DNA of 64,000 nucleotides from JBFMCT01 sp046565765 (GTDB taxonomy: Bacteria; Actinomycetota; Acidimicrobiia; Acidimicrobiales; AC-14), in the NCBI GenBank assembly GCA_046565765.1, contig JBKHXX010000011.1:62001-126000 (forward strand). Reading direction: 5' to 3'. The translations under genes were made by a program, and so were the position numbers. Below are positions 22,897 through 31,669 of this stretch, piece by piece. The notes beneath the pieces are model-generated. The model had not been told where the DNA came from. It ran no database searches and saw nothing but the letters and a program-made list of their open reading frames with translations. How positions within the stretch are numbered: the first letter of the stretch is position 1; each line of letters begins with the position of its first letter.

Positions 22897-23424
22897 TCAG
22901 GAACGATAGAGCCCGCGGTCCTGCAAGCGCCGCTTTTCCTCGGCCGAGACTTCAACGTTCGATGGAGTGAGGAGGAACACCGACTCCGCGACCTTCTCCA
23001 TGCTGCCCCCCAGGCCGTAGGTCAGGCCGCTGGAGAAGTCGATCAGACGGCGGGCCAGATCCCGGTCGACGCCCTGGAGGTTGACGATCACCGGCTGGTT
23101 GTTCTTGAGGCGGTCGCCGATCTCCTTGGCGTCGTTGAAGCCCGTGGGCGCCAGCGTGTGCACCTTCTGGTGCTGGGTGGGCGGCTGCAGGGGCCGGACG
23201 ACGGCCGGGCGTTGGATCTGCACGGTGGGGCTCTCCGGCTCGCGGGGCGGGAGGGTGCGCACGCTCATGGGAGGCTCCGGTTCGTAGGTGCGTTCGGCGA
23301 CCGCGGTGCGCCGCACGGGCTTGGGCGCGGCGGCCGGTTCGGGCGGGTACGGCTCGTACTCGTCGTACTCCTCGTCGTCGACGAGTCCCAGATACACCAT
23401 CGCCCGTCGCCAGATCGATGCCAT
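22897..23424 (-). CDS. sepF: Cell division protein SepF
   Basis: 175 residues. The N-terminal amphipathic membrane-binding helix (MASIWRRAMVYLGLVDD) leads into an acidic/Pro linker. The SepF core follows from about residue 87 (KVHTLAPTGFNDAKEIGDRLKNNQPVIVNL, DRDLARRLIDFSSGLTYGLGG, VFLLTPSNVEVS; segments read separately). SepF tethers FtsZ to the membrane and takes the place of FtsA, which is absent here, as in other actinobacteria. AGGAGG lies about 8 nt before the ATG, and a TAGGCT hexamer at 23454-23449, inside the end of yggS, may give it an extra promoter. Confidence 0.95.
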   Translation of the reverse strand: MASIWRRAMVYLGLVDDEEYDEYEPYPPEPAAAPKPVRRTAVAERTYEPEPPMSVRTLPPREPESPTVQIQRPAVVRPLQPPTQHQKVHTLAPTGFNDAKEIGDRLKNNQPVIVNLQGVDRDLARRLIDFSSGLTYGLGGSMEKVAESVFLLTPSNVEVSAEEKRRLQDRGLYRS

Positions 23425-23451
23425 GCCAGACGCCTCCTTGGCTCTCGCAGC

Positions 23452-24204
23452 CTACCGTCGCACCGGTGTGCGGACGGGCCGGTTACCGAACAGGGCCCGT
23501 CCCACTCGGACCATCGTCGTTCCCTCCTGGACCGCCACCTCCAGGTCGCCGGTCATGCCCATCGACCGCTCGTCGAGGCCGAGGTCGTCGGCCAGGCCGC
23601 GCAGGCGGCGGAAGCCCGGACGGGCCAGTTCGGGCTCGCCCGACGGGCCCACCGCCATGAGCCCCCGGACGTCGAGACCGAGACCGCGCAGCACGTCGAC
23701 GAGCTGCGGCGCTTCGTCGAACGTACAGCCCGCCTTGGCCTGCTCGCCCGACACGTTGACCTGCACGAGCACACGGCTCCCTGGCGCCCGGCGGGCGATC
23801 TCCCGCCCCGCCGCCTCGCGGTCGACGGCCTGCCACAGGTGCACGAGCGGGGCCAGGGCCCGCACCTTGTTGCGCTGCACCCGGCCCAGGAAGTGCCAGC
23901 GGCAGCGGCCGTGGGCCTCGGGGCCGTGGGCGTCGGGGCCGGGGTCGCGGCCGGGGCCGTGGGTGTCGGAGCCGGGGCCGTGGCCGGCGGCCTCCACCTC
24001 GGTCGCCTTGGCCTCCAGCTCCTGGGCGTAGCTCTCCCCCACGTCGGTGACACCGGCGGCCAGCGCCGCCTCCACTGCCTCGGCCCCGAAGCCCTTGGTG
24101 ACGGCCACGATGGTCACGTCGTCGGGCGATCCTCCGGCGCCGACGATGCGCTCGCGCAGGGCGGCGAGGCGGCCGGCCACGTCGTCGGCGGTGAGCGTCG
24201 TCAC
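23452..24204 (-). CDS. yggS: YggS/PROSC-family pyridoxal phosphate homeostasis protein
   Basis: 250 residues from the GTG at 24204, which overlaps the yfiH stop (GTGA). The PLP Lys lies in VTIVAVTKGFG (about 36). WHFLGRVQRNKVR, LVQVNVSGEQAKAGC and LMAVGPSGEP follow, and MGMTGDLEVAVQEGTTMVRVGRALFG closes the barrel. An unusual 25-residue insertion of HGPG/DPGP-type repeats (about residues 74-98) sits just before WHFLG and is encoded by a GC-rich direct repeat. YggS binds PLP and balances B6 vitamers. Pairing with sepF and yggT is standard. Confidence 0.92.
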   Translation of the reverse strand: MTTLTADDVAGRLAALRERIVGAGGSPDDVTIVAVTKGFGAEAVEAALAAGVTDVGESYAQELEAKATEVEAAGHGPGSDTHGPGRDPGPDAHGPEAHGRCRWHFLGRVQRNKVRALAPLVHLWQAVDREAAGREIARRAPGSRVLVQVNVSGEQAKAGCTFDEAPQLVDVLRGLGLDVRGLMAVGPSGEPELARPGFRRLRGLADDLGLDERSMGMTGDLEVAVQEGTTMVRVGRALFGNRPVRTPVRR

Positions 24205-24881
24205 TGCCACACCACCGTCGCCTGGCGCTCGGTCTCCCGCCGGGCCCGCCACGAGTAGTACTCCGTCGCCGAGCAGGCGGTGCAGACGCCGACGTCGTCG
24301 ACGTCGGCGATGCCCTGCTCGACGAGCGCCACCTTGACCGCCGCCGGCAGGTCGAGGGCCAGCTCGCCGGCCGCGGTGCGGGCGGCCACCGACGGGCCGT
24401 ACCGATCGGTGAGGTCGACGAGGTTGTCCAGGCCGAACTCGTAGCACTCGGCGTGGATGCAAGGGCCGAGCACGGCCTCGAGGTCCTGCGCCCCCAAGGC
24501 CCGCAGCTCCTTCACCGCTGCCGCCACCACGCCCGCCAGCAGGCCGGCCCACCCGGCGTGGACCACGCCCACCGCGCCCGAGGAACTGGCCAGCACGACC
24601 GGCGCGCAGTCGGCGGTGAGGACGGCCAGGGCGGCGCCCCGCTGGTCGGTGACGGCGGCGTCGGCGGTGGCGCCTGCGCCCGCCCCGGGGGCGTCCACCC
24701 GCACCACCTCGTCGCCGTGGACCTGGCGCAGCCACGTCCACGGGAGGTCGACCACGGCCCGCCGGCGGGCGGCCACGTCGTCCCGCACGGAGGTGACGAA
24801 GGCCCCGCCGTGGCCGAGGTCGCCCTCGGCCCGGCCCGTGAACCGCACCGTCGCCGCGCCGACGCGCCGCTCGATCGTCAC
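24201..24881 (-). CDS. YfiH/laccase-domain purine nucleoside phosphorylase-like protein
   Basis: 226 residues. The family signature is visible: WTWLRQVHGDEVVRVDAP, TADCAPVVLAS with the catalytic Cys, GVVHAGWAGLLAGVV with the His, and GPCIHAECYEFG with the late Cys. YfiH (polyphenol oxidase/laccase domain) proteins have been shown to cleave purine nucleosides and are linked to peptidoglycan fidelity. The GTG start at 24881 lies 37 nt after ftsZ. Confidence 0.9.
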   Translation of the reverse strand: MTIERRVGAATVRFTGRAEGDLGHGGAFVTSVRDDVAARRRAVVDLPWTWLRQVHGDEVVRVDAPGAGAGATADAAVTDQRGAALAVLTADCAPVVLASSSGAVGVVHAGWAGLLAGVVAAAVKELRALGAQDLEAVLGPCIHAECYEFGLDNLVDLTDRYGPSVAARTAAGELALDLPAAVKVALVEQGIADVDDVGVCTACSATEYYSWRARRETERQATVVWQ

Positions 24882-24918
24882 GGGCGCGCGCCAGCCACGG
24901 CGGTCGGGGCCGGAGTGG

Positions 24919-26049
24919 TCACTTCAGGAAGGACGGGACGTCGAAGTCGTCGTCCTCGGCCAGGCCGAGGTCGTCCTGGCCGCCGCGTCCGAACACGTCG
25001 TCGTGGCCGCCGCGGCCGAACACGTCGTCGTCACGCAGACCGAGGCTGGGGCTGGGGCGGCTCGCCTCGCGCCGGTCGGTGCGGTGGTCGCGGCCCTCGT
25101 CCCACCGGTCGAAGCCGGCGGCGATCACCGTGACCCGGACCTCGTCGCCCATGGCGTCGTCGATGACCATGCCGGCGATGATGTTGGCGTCGGGGTGGGC
25201 GACCTCGTGGATGATCTCGGCCGCCTCGTTGACCTCGAACAGGCCCAGGTCGCTCCCGCCGGAGATGTTGAGCAGGATGCCGCGCGCCCCCTCGATGGAG
25301 GCCTCGAGCAGCGGGCTGGAGATGGCGGCCCGGGCGGCGTTGATGGCCCGTCCGTCGCCCGAGGCGTAGCCGATCCCCATGAGGGCGGTGCCGGCGTTGC
25401 TCATGATCTTCTTCACGTCGGCGAAGTCGGTGTTGATGAGGCCGGGCGTGTTGATGAGGTCGGTGATGCCCTGGACGCCCTGGAGCAGGACCTCGTCGGC
25501 CATCTTGAAGGCGTTGAGGGCCGAGGTCTTCTCGTTCGACACCGACAGCAGGCGGTCGTTGGGGATGACGATGAGGGTGTCGACCTTCTCCTTGAGCCGC
25601 TGGATGCCCTGCTCGGCCTGCGTCGAGCGGATGCGCCCCTCGAACGAGAACGGCCGCGTGACCACGCCGATGGTGAGGGCACCCTGGCTCTTGGCGATCT
25701 CGGCGATCACCGGCGCGCCGCCCGTGCCGGTGCCGCCGCCCTTGCCGGCGGTGATGAACACCATGTCGGCGCCCTTGAGCACCTCCTCGATCTCGTCGCG
25801 GTGCTCCTCGGCGGCCTGGCGGCCGATCTCGGGGTCGCTGCCCGCGCCCAGGCCGCGGGTGAGCTCGCGGCCGATGTCGAGCTTGACGTCGGCGTCGCTC
25901 ATCAGCAGGGCCTGGGCGTCGGTGTTGATGGCGATGAACTCCACGCCCTTCAGCCCGGCGTCGATCATGCGGTTGACCGCATTGACCCCGCCCCCACCGA
26001 TGCCGACCACCTTGATGATGGCCAGATAGTTCTGCGGTGCGCCGATCAT
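24919..26049 (-). CDS. ftsZ: Cell division protein FtsZ
   Basis: 376 residues from the ATG at 26049. The tubulin signature GGGTGTG is at 104-110, with VVGIGGGGVNAVNRM upstream and NTDAQALL. The T7 region is present (NADFADV-type, here NTDFADVKKIM). The C-terminal linker contains a tandem DDVFGRGG repeat before the conserved tail DDDFDVPSFLK, which binds SepF. A longer in-frame extension upstream has no homology to FtsZ and was not used. FtsZ polymerises at midcell and sets the division plane. Confidence 0.97.
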   Translation of the reverse strand: MIGAPQNYLAIIKVVGIGGGGVNAVNRMIDAGLKGVEFIAINTDAQALLMSDADVKLDIGRELTRGLGAGSDPEIGRQAAEEHRDEIEEVLKGADMVFITAGKGGGTGTGGAPVIAEIAKSQGALTIGVVTRPFSFEGRIRSTQAEQGIQRLKEKVDTLIVIPNDRLLSVSNEKTSALNAFKMADEVLLQGVQGITDLINTPGLINTDFADVKKIMSNAGTALMGIGYASGDGRAINAARAAISSPLLEASIEGARGILLNISGGSDLGLFEVNEAAEIIHEVAHPDANIIAGMVIDDAMGDEVRVTVIAAGFDRWDEGRDHRTDRREASRPSPSLGLRDDDVFGRGGHDDVFGRGGQDDLGLAEDDDFDVPSFLK

Positions 26050-26160
26050 GGCTCTGCTCCCCGTGCGTGCGGCCGCTGAGCGGCTCCTGCCCTCGGCCAC
26101 GCTGCGTGGCCGACGCTGACGATGCGCGAGGCCAACTGGTCTTCCGGTCATCCTGGCCTC

Positions 26161-26200
26161 AACCTCCACTACAGGTGAAGAGTTATGTCAACCTGCGCTG
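26161..26200 (-). promoter_or_regulatory. Possible ftsZ promoter/operator in the ftsQ-ftsZ gap
   Basis: The 174-nt gap between ftsQ and ftsZ contains a consensus TTGACA on the minus strand at 26191-26186. It lies within an inverted repeat CAGGT (26195-26191) and ACCTG (26176-26172). A matching -10 at 17 nt is not clear. Extra promoters directly upstream of ftsZ are usual in actinobacteria. Confidence 0.4.
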
Positions 26201-26223
26201 AGGGTCGAAACCTTTGCACGAAC

Positions 26224-27024
26224 TCACGCACGAGTCAAGACCGGGCTCGACGGAAGGCGCACGTCGAGGACGGCCAGGTTTCGCACGTCTACCGAGGCCA
26301 GCACCGTCTCTGCCGCCCGGGCCTTGGCCACCACGCCCTCGACCGGCCCCATTCGCACCGTTCCCTGGGGGTTCAGCTTGAGCTCGATCTGGCCACCCTC
26401 GAGGGCCACCACAGCCAGGGTGCGAGCTGCCAGAGAGGGTGAGAGGGCGGCGAACACGCGCAGGGGCCCGTCGGCCGACGTGACCGTGGCGCCCGGCCGG
26501 GGCGCCTCCCCCAGGCCTTCCAGCACCAGCAGCCCGGGCGGCCGCTCGGGGACCAGCTCGAGCACCCGGCCGCTTCCGTCCAAGACGGCCCACTCTGACG
26601 TGTTGGTGCTGGTCACAGCGCTGGCCGTCCGTTCGGTGACGGTCACGAGGACCGTGCTCGGCCACACCCGCTGGATGCGGGCACGGTCCACCCAGGGCAG
26701 GGCCTCGACCGCCACCCGGGCACCCTCGAGGTCGACGTCGACCAGGGGTTGGCCCACCGGGATCCCGGCCGCCTCCCGTACGTGCTCCACGGAGGAGTAC
26801 TCGGCGCCGCGGACCGTGACCCGGTCGACGTCCAACAGCGGCGAGCGGAGCCCGAACCAGATGGCGCCGGTCAGCACCAGGACGACAACGCCGGCGACGA
26901 GCAGCCTGAGGCGCCGCCGGCCTTCGTCCCGACGCACCTCGATCCGGCGCCTGCGGATCCTCGGGTCCATGGGCACGAAGGGTGTTGGACGAGCCTGTAC
27001 CGGAGCGGAAGGGTCTCGCGACAT
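26224..27024 (-). CDS. ftsQ: Cell division protein FtsQ
   Basis: 266 residues. It has a basic cytoplasmic N-terminus (IRRRRIEVRRDEGRRRLR) and one transmembrane helix (about 41-60). A POTRA domain starts at LLDVDRVTVRGAEYSSVEHVREAAGI, and the beta domain contains LPWVDRARIQRVWPSTVLVTVTER. FtsQ bridges early and late division proteins through FtsB/FtsL. The ATG at 27024 lies 3 nt after the murB stop. Confidence 0.93.
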   Translation of the reverse strand: MSRDPSAPVQARPTPFVPMDPRIRRRRIEVRRDEGRRRLRLLVAGVVVLVLTGAIWFGLRSPLLDVDRVTVRGAEYSSVEHVREAAGIPVGQPLVDVDLEGARVAVEALPWVDRARIQRVWPSTVLVTVTERTASAVTSTNTSEWAVLDGSGRVLELVPERPPGLLVLEGLGEAPRPGATVTSADGPLRVFAALSPSLAARTLAVVALEGGQIELKLNPQGTVRMGPVEGVVAKARAAETVLASVDVRNLAVLDVRLPSSPVLTRA

Positions 27025-27027
27025 CGA

Positions 27028-27954
27028 TCAATCTCCAGTTGAGGGTTGGAATTCAGGGTACCCGACCAGGTGGACCTCGGGATGGAGGTGGACGCCGGCG
27101 TGTTGGAGCACCCGCTCCTGGACGACCACCATGAGCGTTCGGACATCGTCGGCCCGACCGCCGCTGTCGGCCTGGATGAAGTTGGCGTGCTTGGTCGAGA
27201 CGGCCGCCGACCCGACCCGGTGGCCCTTCAGCCCGGCCGCCTCGATGAGGCGGCCGGCGGCGTCGCCGGGGGGGTTGGTGAACACGGAGCCGGCGTTGGG
27301 GCCACCGGGCTGGTGCTCGCGCCGCCAGCGCACGATCTCGGCCACCTCCGCCTCCGAGGTTTCGCGGTCGCCGGCGGCCAGGTGGAAGGTGGCCGCCACC
27401 ACCACGTCGGTCGGGCCGATGGCGGAACGTCGGTAGGCGAAGGAGAGGCCGGCGGCGGGGCGTTCGGCGGCGGTGCCGGCGGCGAGGTCGAAGACCCGGG
27501 CCGAGGCGAGCGAGCGGCTCATGTCGGACCCGTGGCCCCCGGCGTTCATGCGCACCCCTCCCCCGACCGAGCCCGGCACGCCCACCGCCCACTCCAGCCC
27601 GGTCAGCCCGGCGGCGGCCGTCCGCCGGGCGAGGACCGGGAGGGCGACCGCCCCGCCGGCCCGGACGGTGAGGCCGTCGACCTCGATGGTCTCGAACCCA
27701 TCCCCCAACGCGAGGGCGATGCCGGGGAAGCCGGCGTCGGCCACCAGGAGGTTCGAGCCCCGGCCGACCACGAGCACGGGGAGGCCCGAGGCGGCGACCG
27801 CCTCGGCCACGGCGACCAGGTCGTCCTCGCCCGTCGCCTCCACGTAGAGCGCGGCCGGGCCGCCCACCCGGTAGGTGGTGAGCGGACCGAGGGGCTCGTC
27901 CCGGCGGCCCCGGTCCCCCAGGACGGCGGCGGCGGCATCGACGGCGGCGGTCAC
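27028..27954 (-). CDS. murB: UDP-N-acetylenolpyruvoylglucosamine reductase
   Basis: 308 residues. The GTG at 27954 overlaps the murC stop. FAD-binding motifs are TTYRVGGPAALYVEA, VVGRGSNLLVADAGFPG and GLEWAVGVPGSVGGGVRMNAGG. The catalytic Ser lies in GSVFTNPPGDAAGRLIEAAGLKG, and HANFIQADSGGRADDV precedes the Glu. The lack of an obvious type I insertion suggests the type II form. It reduces enolpyruvyl-UDP-GlcNAc to UDP-MurNAc with NADPH. A position between murC and ftsQ is common in deep actinobacteria. Confidence 0.93.
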   Translation of the reverse strand: MTAAVDAAAAVLGDRGRRDEPLGPLTTYRVGGPAALYVEATGEDDLVAVAEAVAASGLPVLVVGRGSNLLVADAGFPGIALALGDGFETIEVDGLTVRAGGAVALPVLARRTAAAGLTGLEWAVGVPGSVGGGVRMNAGGHGSDMSRSLASARVFDLAAGTAAERPAAGLSFAYRRSAIGPTDVVVAATFHLAAGDRETSEAEVAEIVRWRREHQPGGPNAGSVFTNPPGDAAGRLIEAAGLKGHRVGSAAVSTKHANFIQADSGGRADDVRTLMVVVQERVLQHAGVHLHPEVHLVGYPEFQPSTGD

Positions 27955-29321
27955 CGGGGGTCGAGAAGGTCGTCGGGGAGGGTGGTCAGGTCGCCGGCGC
28001 CGAGGGTCAGGCACAGGTCGCCCGGACGCAGCTCCCGGCGCAGCCAGGCCAGGAGGGCGGCTCGGGTCGGGAGCCAGGCGGCGGGGCGGTCGAAGCCGGC
28101 GTCGAGGGCGGCGTCGAGCACGAGCTTGCCGGTGACACCCGGGCGGGGCGGTTCGTCGGCCGCGTAGATGTCGGTGACGGCGAGGGTGTCGGCGCCGTCG
28201 AAGGCGTGGCCGAAGTCCCGCCACAGGGCGGACGTGCGGCTGTAGCGGTGGGGCTGGAAGACGCACACCACCCGGCGCCAGGCCCCGGCCCGGGCGGCGG
28301 CCACGGTGGCGGCCACCTCGCCCGGCAGGTGGGCGTAGTCGTCGACGAACGTGACCCCGTCCCGCTCGCCCCGACGCTGGAACCGCCGGGCCACCCCCCC
28401 GAAGCCGGCGAGCAGCGGGGCGCCCTCGGCCAGGGGAAGGCCGGCGTGGGACGCGGCCAGCAGGGCGGCGGCGGCGTTGGCCGCGTTGTGGCGCCCGGGC
28501 AGGGGCAGGTCGACCGTCGCCCCCTCCTCGTCGCCCCGGGCCGCGTCCACCAGCCGGAAGCGGCACGACAGGGCGTCACCCTGGAAGTCGACGATCCTCC
28601 AGCGGTCGGCAGGGCCGAACCCGTAGGTCTGGTAGCCGCCACGGCGGGCGATGCGGGCGGCCCCCTCGTCGCCGCCGTAGACGACCTGGGCGGTGGCCGA
28701 GGCGAGGAACAGCTCGAAGCCGGCCACCAGGGCAGGGAAGCCCCCCCAGTGCTCGAGGTGGTCGGGCTCGACGCTGGTCACCACCGCCACCTCGGCCGGG
28801 AGCCGCAGGAACGTGCCGTCGCTCTCGTCGGCCTCGGCCACGAACCACTCCGAGCTCCCCCACCGGGCGCCGGTGCCGGTCTCGGCCAGGCGCCCGCCCA
28901 CCAGGTAGGAGGGGTCCCGGCCGGCGGCCGTCAGCAGCGAGGCGAGGAGGGCCGACGTGGTGGTCTTGCCGTGGCTGCCCGCCACCGCGATCGTGCGGCG
29001 CATGCCGCAGAGGGCGGACAGCAGGTCGGCCCGGGCCAGCACGGGCACGCCCGACTCGGCGGCGGCGGCCACGTCGGGGTTGTCGGGCGGGACGGCGGTG
29101 GAGACGGCCAGGGCGTCCTGGCCGGCGGCGTGGGCCCGGTCGTGGCCGACCACCGTGGCGACCCCCACGGACGCGAGCCGGTCGAGGGCGGCGGAGGGGC
29201 GGAGGTCGCAGCCCGAGACGGTGTGGCCCATGGTGGCGAGGATCTCGGCCAGGGCGCTCATGGCCGAGCCTCCGGCCGCCACCACGTGCAGCCGCAGCGG
29301 CGGTCCCCCGAGCTCAACCAC
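27951..29321 (-). CDS. murC: UDP-N-acetylmuramate--L-alanine ligase
   Basis: 456 residues from the GTG at 29321, which overlaps the murG end by 8 nt. ATP site AGSHGKTTTSALLASLL; the Mur Glu/His region is EADESDGTFLRL and VVTSVEPDHLEHWGG. FVDDYAHLPGEVAATVAAAR is the MurC-type third-domain motif, followed by VFQPHRYSRT. It adds L-Ala, the first stem residue, to UDP-MurNAc in the cytoplasm. Confidence 0.95.
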   Translation of the reverse strand: MVELGGPPLRLHVVAAGGSAMSALAEILATMGHTVSGCDLRPSAALDRLASVGVATVVGHDRAHAAGQDALAVSTAVPPDNPDVAAAAESGVPVLARADLLSALCGMRRTIAVAGSHGKTTTSALLASLLTAAGRDPSYLVGGRLAETGTGARWGSSEWFVAEADESDGTFLRLPAEVAVVTSVEPDHLEHWGGFPALVAGFELFLASATAQVVYGGDEGAARIARRGGYQTYGFGPADRWRIVDFQGDALSCRFRLVDAARGDEEGATVDLPLPGRHNAANAAAALLAASHAGLPLAEGAPLLAGFGGVARRFQRRGERDGVTFVDDYAHLPGEVAATVAAARAGAWRRVVCVFQPHRYSRTSALWRDFGHAFDGADTLAVTDIYAADEPPRPGVTGKLVLDAALDAGFDRPAAWLPTRAALLAWLRRELRPGDLCLTLGAGDLTTLPDDLLDPR

Positions 29322-30444
29322 GGGCGGCGTGCTCCTCCACCAGGGCGGCCACCCGGTCGGCGGCGTCGCGCCGGCCCACCCGGGCCGCGGCTGCGCCCAT
29401 GGCCGCGAGCCGGTCCGCGTCCCCCAGGAGGGCCTCGACCTCGGAGGCGAACCGGGGCCCGTCCAGCTCGCGATCGGGCACCAGCACCGCGCCGCCCGCG
29501 CCGGCCAGCACCCTGGCGTTGGCCGTCTGGTGGTCACCCGGGGCGCCGGGCAGCGGTACCAGCACCGACGGCGCCCCCACCACCGCCAGCTCGGCGACCG
29601 CGTTGCCGCCCGCCCGCGACACGCACACGTCGGCCGCGGCCATCAGCAGGGGCAACCGGTCCTCGTAGCGGACGGCCCGGTACCACAGGCCGCCCCCGGG
29701 CAGCGTGGGGCGGAACTCCTCCACCAGCGACCAGTCCCGCTCCCCCACCACGTGGTGGACGGCCATGTCGGCCCGGCCGGCCCAGCCGGCCAGGGCGTCG
29801 AGCACGGCCCGGTTGATGCGCAACGCGCCGAGCGAGCCGCCGAAGACGCCGACCACCCGCCGGCCCTCGGGCAGGCCCAGGGCGGACCGGGCGGCGGCTC
29901 GGTCCCCCTCGCGCCGGGTGACGGCCAGCACCTCGGGACGGACGGGGTTGCCGGTGACGACGGCCCGGGGGAGGTCGGTGCCCTCGTAGGCGACGGCCGA
30001 GGCCCGGGCCACCCGCGCCGTCAACCGGTTGGCCGCGCCCGGCACGGCGTTCTGCTCCTGCACGACGATGGGCAGCCGCAGCGCGGCCGCGGCCAGCGCG
30101 CACGGCACCGAGGCGAAGCCCCCCACGGCCACCACGACGCGCGGCCGCAGCCGGCGCAACAGGGCGACGGCCTCGCCCGCGGCCCGGGCCAGCCCCCAGG
30201 CGGCGCCCACGTTCTCGACGGTGAGCCGCCGCTGGATGCCCCGGCCGGGGAGGACGGTCAGGGAGAAGCCCGCCTCGGGCACCAGCCGCGATTCGATCCC
30301 CCGCTCGCTGCCCACGTAGTGCAGCGACGAAGGCGGGTGGCCGCGCGCCACGAGGGCCCGGCCGATGGCCAGGGCGGGGATGACGTGCCCACCCGTGCCC
30401 CCGCCCGCGATGACCGCGAACGGGGAACCGTCAGGCCCGGGCAC
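29314..30444 (-). CDS. murG: Lipid II-forming N-acetylglucosaminyltransferase MurG
   Basis: 376 residues, GT28 family. The first G-loop is AGGGTGGHVIPALAIG, the second VAVGGFASVPCALAA. IVVQEQNAVPGAANRL and VTGNPVRPEV mark the domain junction, and CVSRAGGNAVAELAVVGAPSVLVPLPGAPGDHQTANA-type donor binding lies in the C-terminal domain. It transfers GlcNAc to lipid I at the inner membrane face. The GTG start overlaps the ftsW stop by 14 nt. Confidence 0.95.
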   Translation of the reverse strand: MPGPDGSPFAVIAGGGTGGHVIPALAIGRALVARGHPPSSLHYVGSERGIESRLVPEAGFSLTVLPGRGIQRRLTVENVGAAWGLARAAGEAVALLRRLRPRVVVAVGGFASVPCALAAAALRLPIVVQEQNAVPGAANRLTARVARASAVAYEGTDLPRAVVTGNPVRPEVLAVTRREGDRAAARSALGLPEGRRVVGVFGGSLGALRINRAVLDALAGWAGRADMAVHHVVGERDWSLVEEFRPTLPGGGLWYRAVRYEDRLPLLMAAADVCVSRAGGNAVAELAVVGAPSVLVPLPGAPGDHQTANARVLAGAGGAVLVPDRELDGPRFASEVEALLGDADRLAAMGAAAARVGRRDAADRVAALVEEHAARG

Positions 30445-31669
30445 GGCCCCGCACCGAGGAGCGGGCCACGTTCACCATGATCCCCACCGCCGCCATGGTG
30501 ACGACCAGGGAGGACCCGCCGAAGGACACGAACGGCAGCGGCACCCCGGTCACGGGCAGGCGGCCGGTGACCGCGCCCATGTTGACCACCGCCTGGGCCC
30601 CGATCCATCCGGTGACGCCCGCCGCCAGCAGGCTGCCGAAGCGGTCGGGGGCGGCCAGGGCCACCTGCACCCCCAGCACGGCGAGCCACACGAACAGAGC
30701 CACCACCAGCAGGGTGCCGAACAGGCCCAGCTCCTCGCCGATGATGGCGAAGATGAAGTCGGTGTGGGCGTTGGGCAGGAAGCCCCACTTGGCCCGGCTG
30801 GCGCCCAGCCCGACGCCGGTGATCCGCCCCGAGCCGAGCGCCACCAGCGACTGCGCCACCTGGTAGCCGGTGTTGCCGGCGTCGGCCCACGGGTCGAGGA
30901 AGGAGAACAGCCGGGCCCGCCGGTAGCCCTCGAGCATGCCCACGCCGAGCCCGACCACGGCGGTGCCCCCGAGGAGGGCGGCCATGCGCCCGAGGGGCAG
31001 TCCCCCCACGAACACGACGGTGAGGGCGATCACCGTCATCGTGATGGTGGTGCCCATGTCGGGCTGGAGCATGATCAGCGCGCCCTGGGCGCACGTCACC
31101 AGCAGCAGGGGGCGGAGGATGGCGCCCGGCTCGTGGACCCGGTCGGCCCGGCGGGCCAGGAGGTCGGCCGAGAACAGCAGCAGCGCCAGCTTGGCCAGCT
31201 CCGAGGGCTGGACCCGCAGCGGGCCCAAGCCGAGCCATCGGGTCGACCCGCCCACGGTGATCCCCATGCCGGGCAGGAGCACGAGGACGAGCAGGGCCAC
31301 CGTCGTGAAGAGCAGGGGTCGGACCAGCGGGCGCCAGCGGTGGTAGTCCACCCGGGCGGCCAGCACCATGGCCACCGCGCCCAGCGCCACCCACAGGACC
31401 TGGCGCTGGAAGAACATCCACGCCCCGCCGTAGGAGTGCAGCGCCTCCACCGAGGAGGCGGAGAGCACCATCATCAGCCCGAGCAGGCAGAGCAGGCCGA
31501 CGACGAGCAGGATCAGGGCGGGCCGCCCTCGCCGCTTGGAGGCGTCGGAGGGACCTCCGGCGTGCTCACGGCGCCGGGAGACGGGGGGGGCGGGGCGCCC
31601 TCCCCGCTTCGAGGCGTCGGGCGCACCTCCCGAGTCGACTCGGCGCCGGAAAAGGGTGCGGGTCGTCAC
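30431..31669 (-). CDS. ftsW: Septal peptidoglycan polymerase FtsW (SEDS)
   Basis: 412 residues with about ten transmembrane helices. SEDS signatures are GSTRWLGLGPLRVQPSELAKLALLL, IMLQPDMGTTITMT, NTGYQVAQSLVALGSGRITGVGLG and VTGVPLPFVSFGGSSL. The cytoplasmic N-terminus contains two copies of a 24-residue unit with the core DASKRxGRPA, a recent duplication. The GTG at 31669 overlaps the murD stop. With the partner FtsI (36846-38885) it builds septal glycan strands from lipid II. Confidence 0.95.
   Translation of the reverse strand: MTTRTLFRRRVDSGGAPDASKRGGRPAPPVSRRREHAGGPSDASKRRGRPALILLVVGLLCLLGLMMVLSASSVEALHSYGGAWMFFQRQVLWVALGAVAMVLAARVDYHRWRPLVRPLLFTTVALLVLVLLPGMGITVGGSTRWLGLGPLRVQPSELAKLALLLFSADLLARRADRVHEPGAILRPLLLVTCAQGALIMLQPDMGTTITMTVIALTVVFVGGLPLGRMAALLGGTAVVGLGVGMLEGYRRARLFSFLDPWADAGNTGYQVAQSLVALGSGRITGVGLGASRAKWGFLPNAHTDFIFAIIGEELGLFGTLLVVALFVWLAVLGVQVALAAPDRFGSLLAAGVTGWIGAQAVVNMGAVTGRLPVTGVPLPFVSFGGSSLVVTMAAVGIMVNVARSSVRGRARA
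31517..31651. repeat. Tandem 72-nt duplication inside ftsW
   Basis: Segments 31517-31579 and 31589-31651 align at an offset of 72 nt with roughly 70-75% identity by eye. They encode the two DASKRxGRPA units of the FtsW N-terminus. The repeat is in frame, so the protein stays intact. Confidence 0.65.

Noticed and set aside
23920..23995. GC-rich direct repeats considered as a CRISPR or regulatory repeat
   Set aside because: They lie in frame within yggS and encode the HGPG-type insertion.
26050..26169. A 40-residue N-terminal extension of FtsZ
   Set aside because: It lies in the promoter-bearing gap and has no FtsZ character; the ATG at 26049 gives the normal N-terminus.
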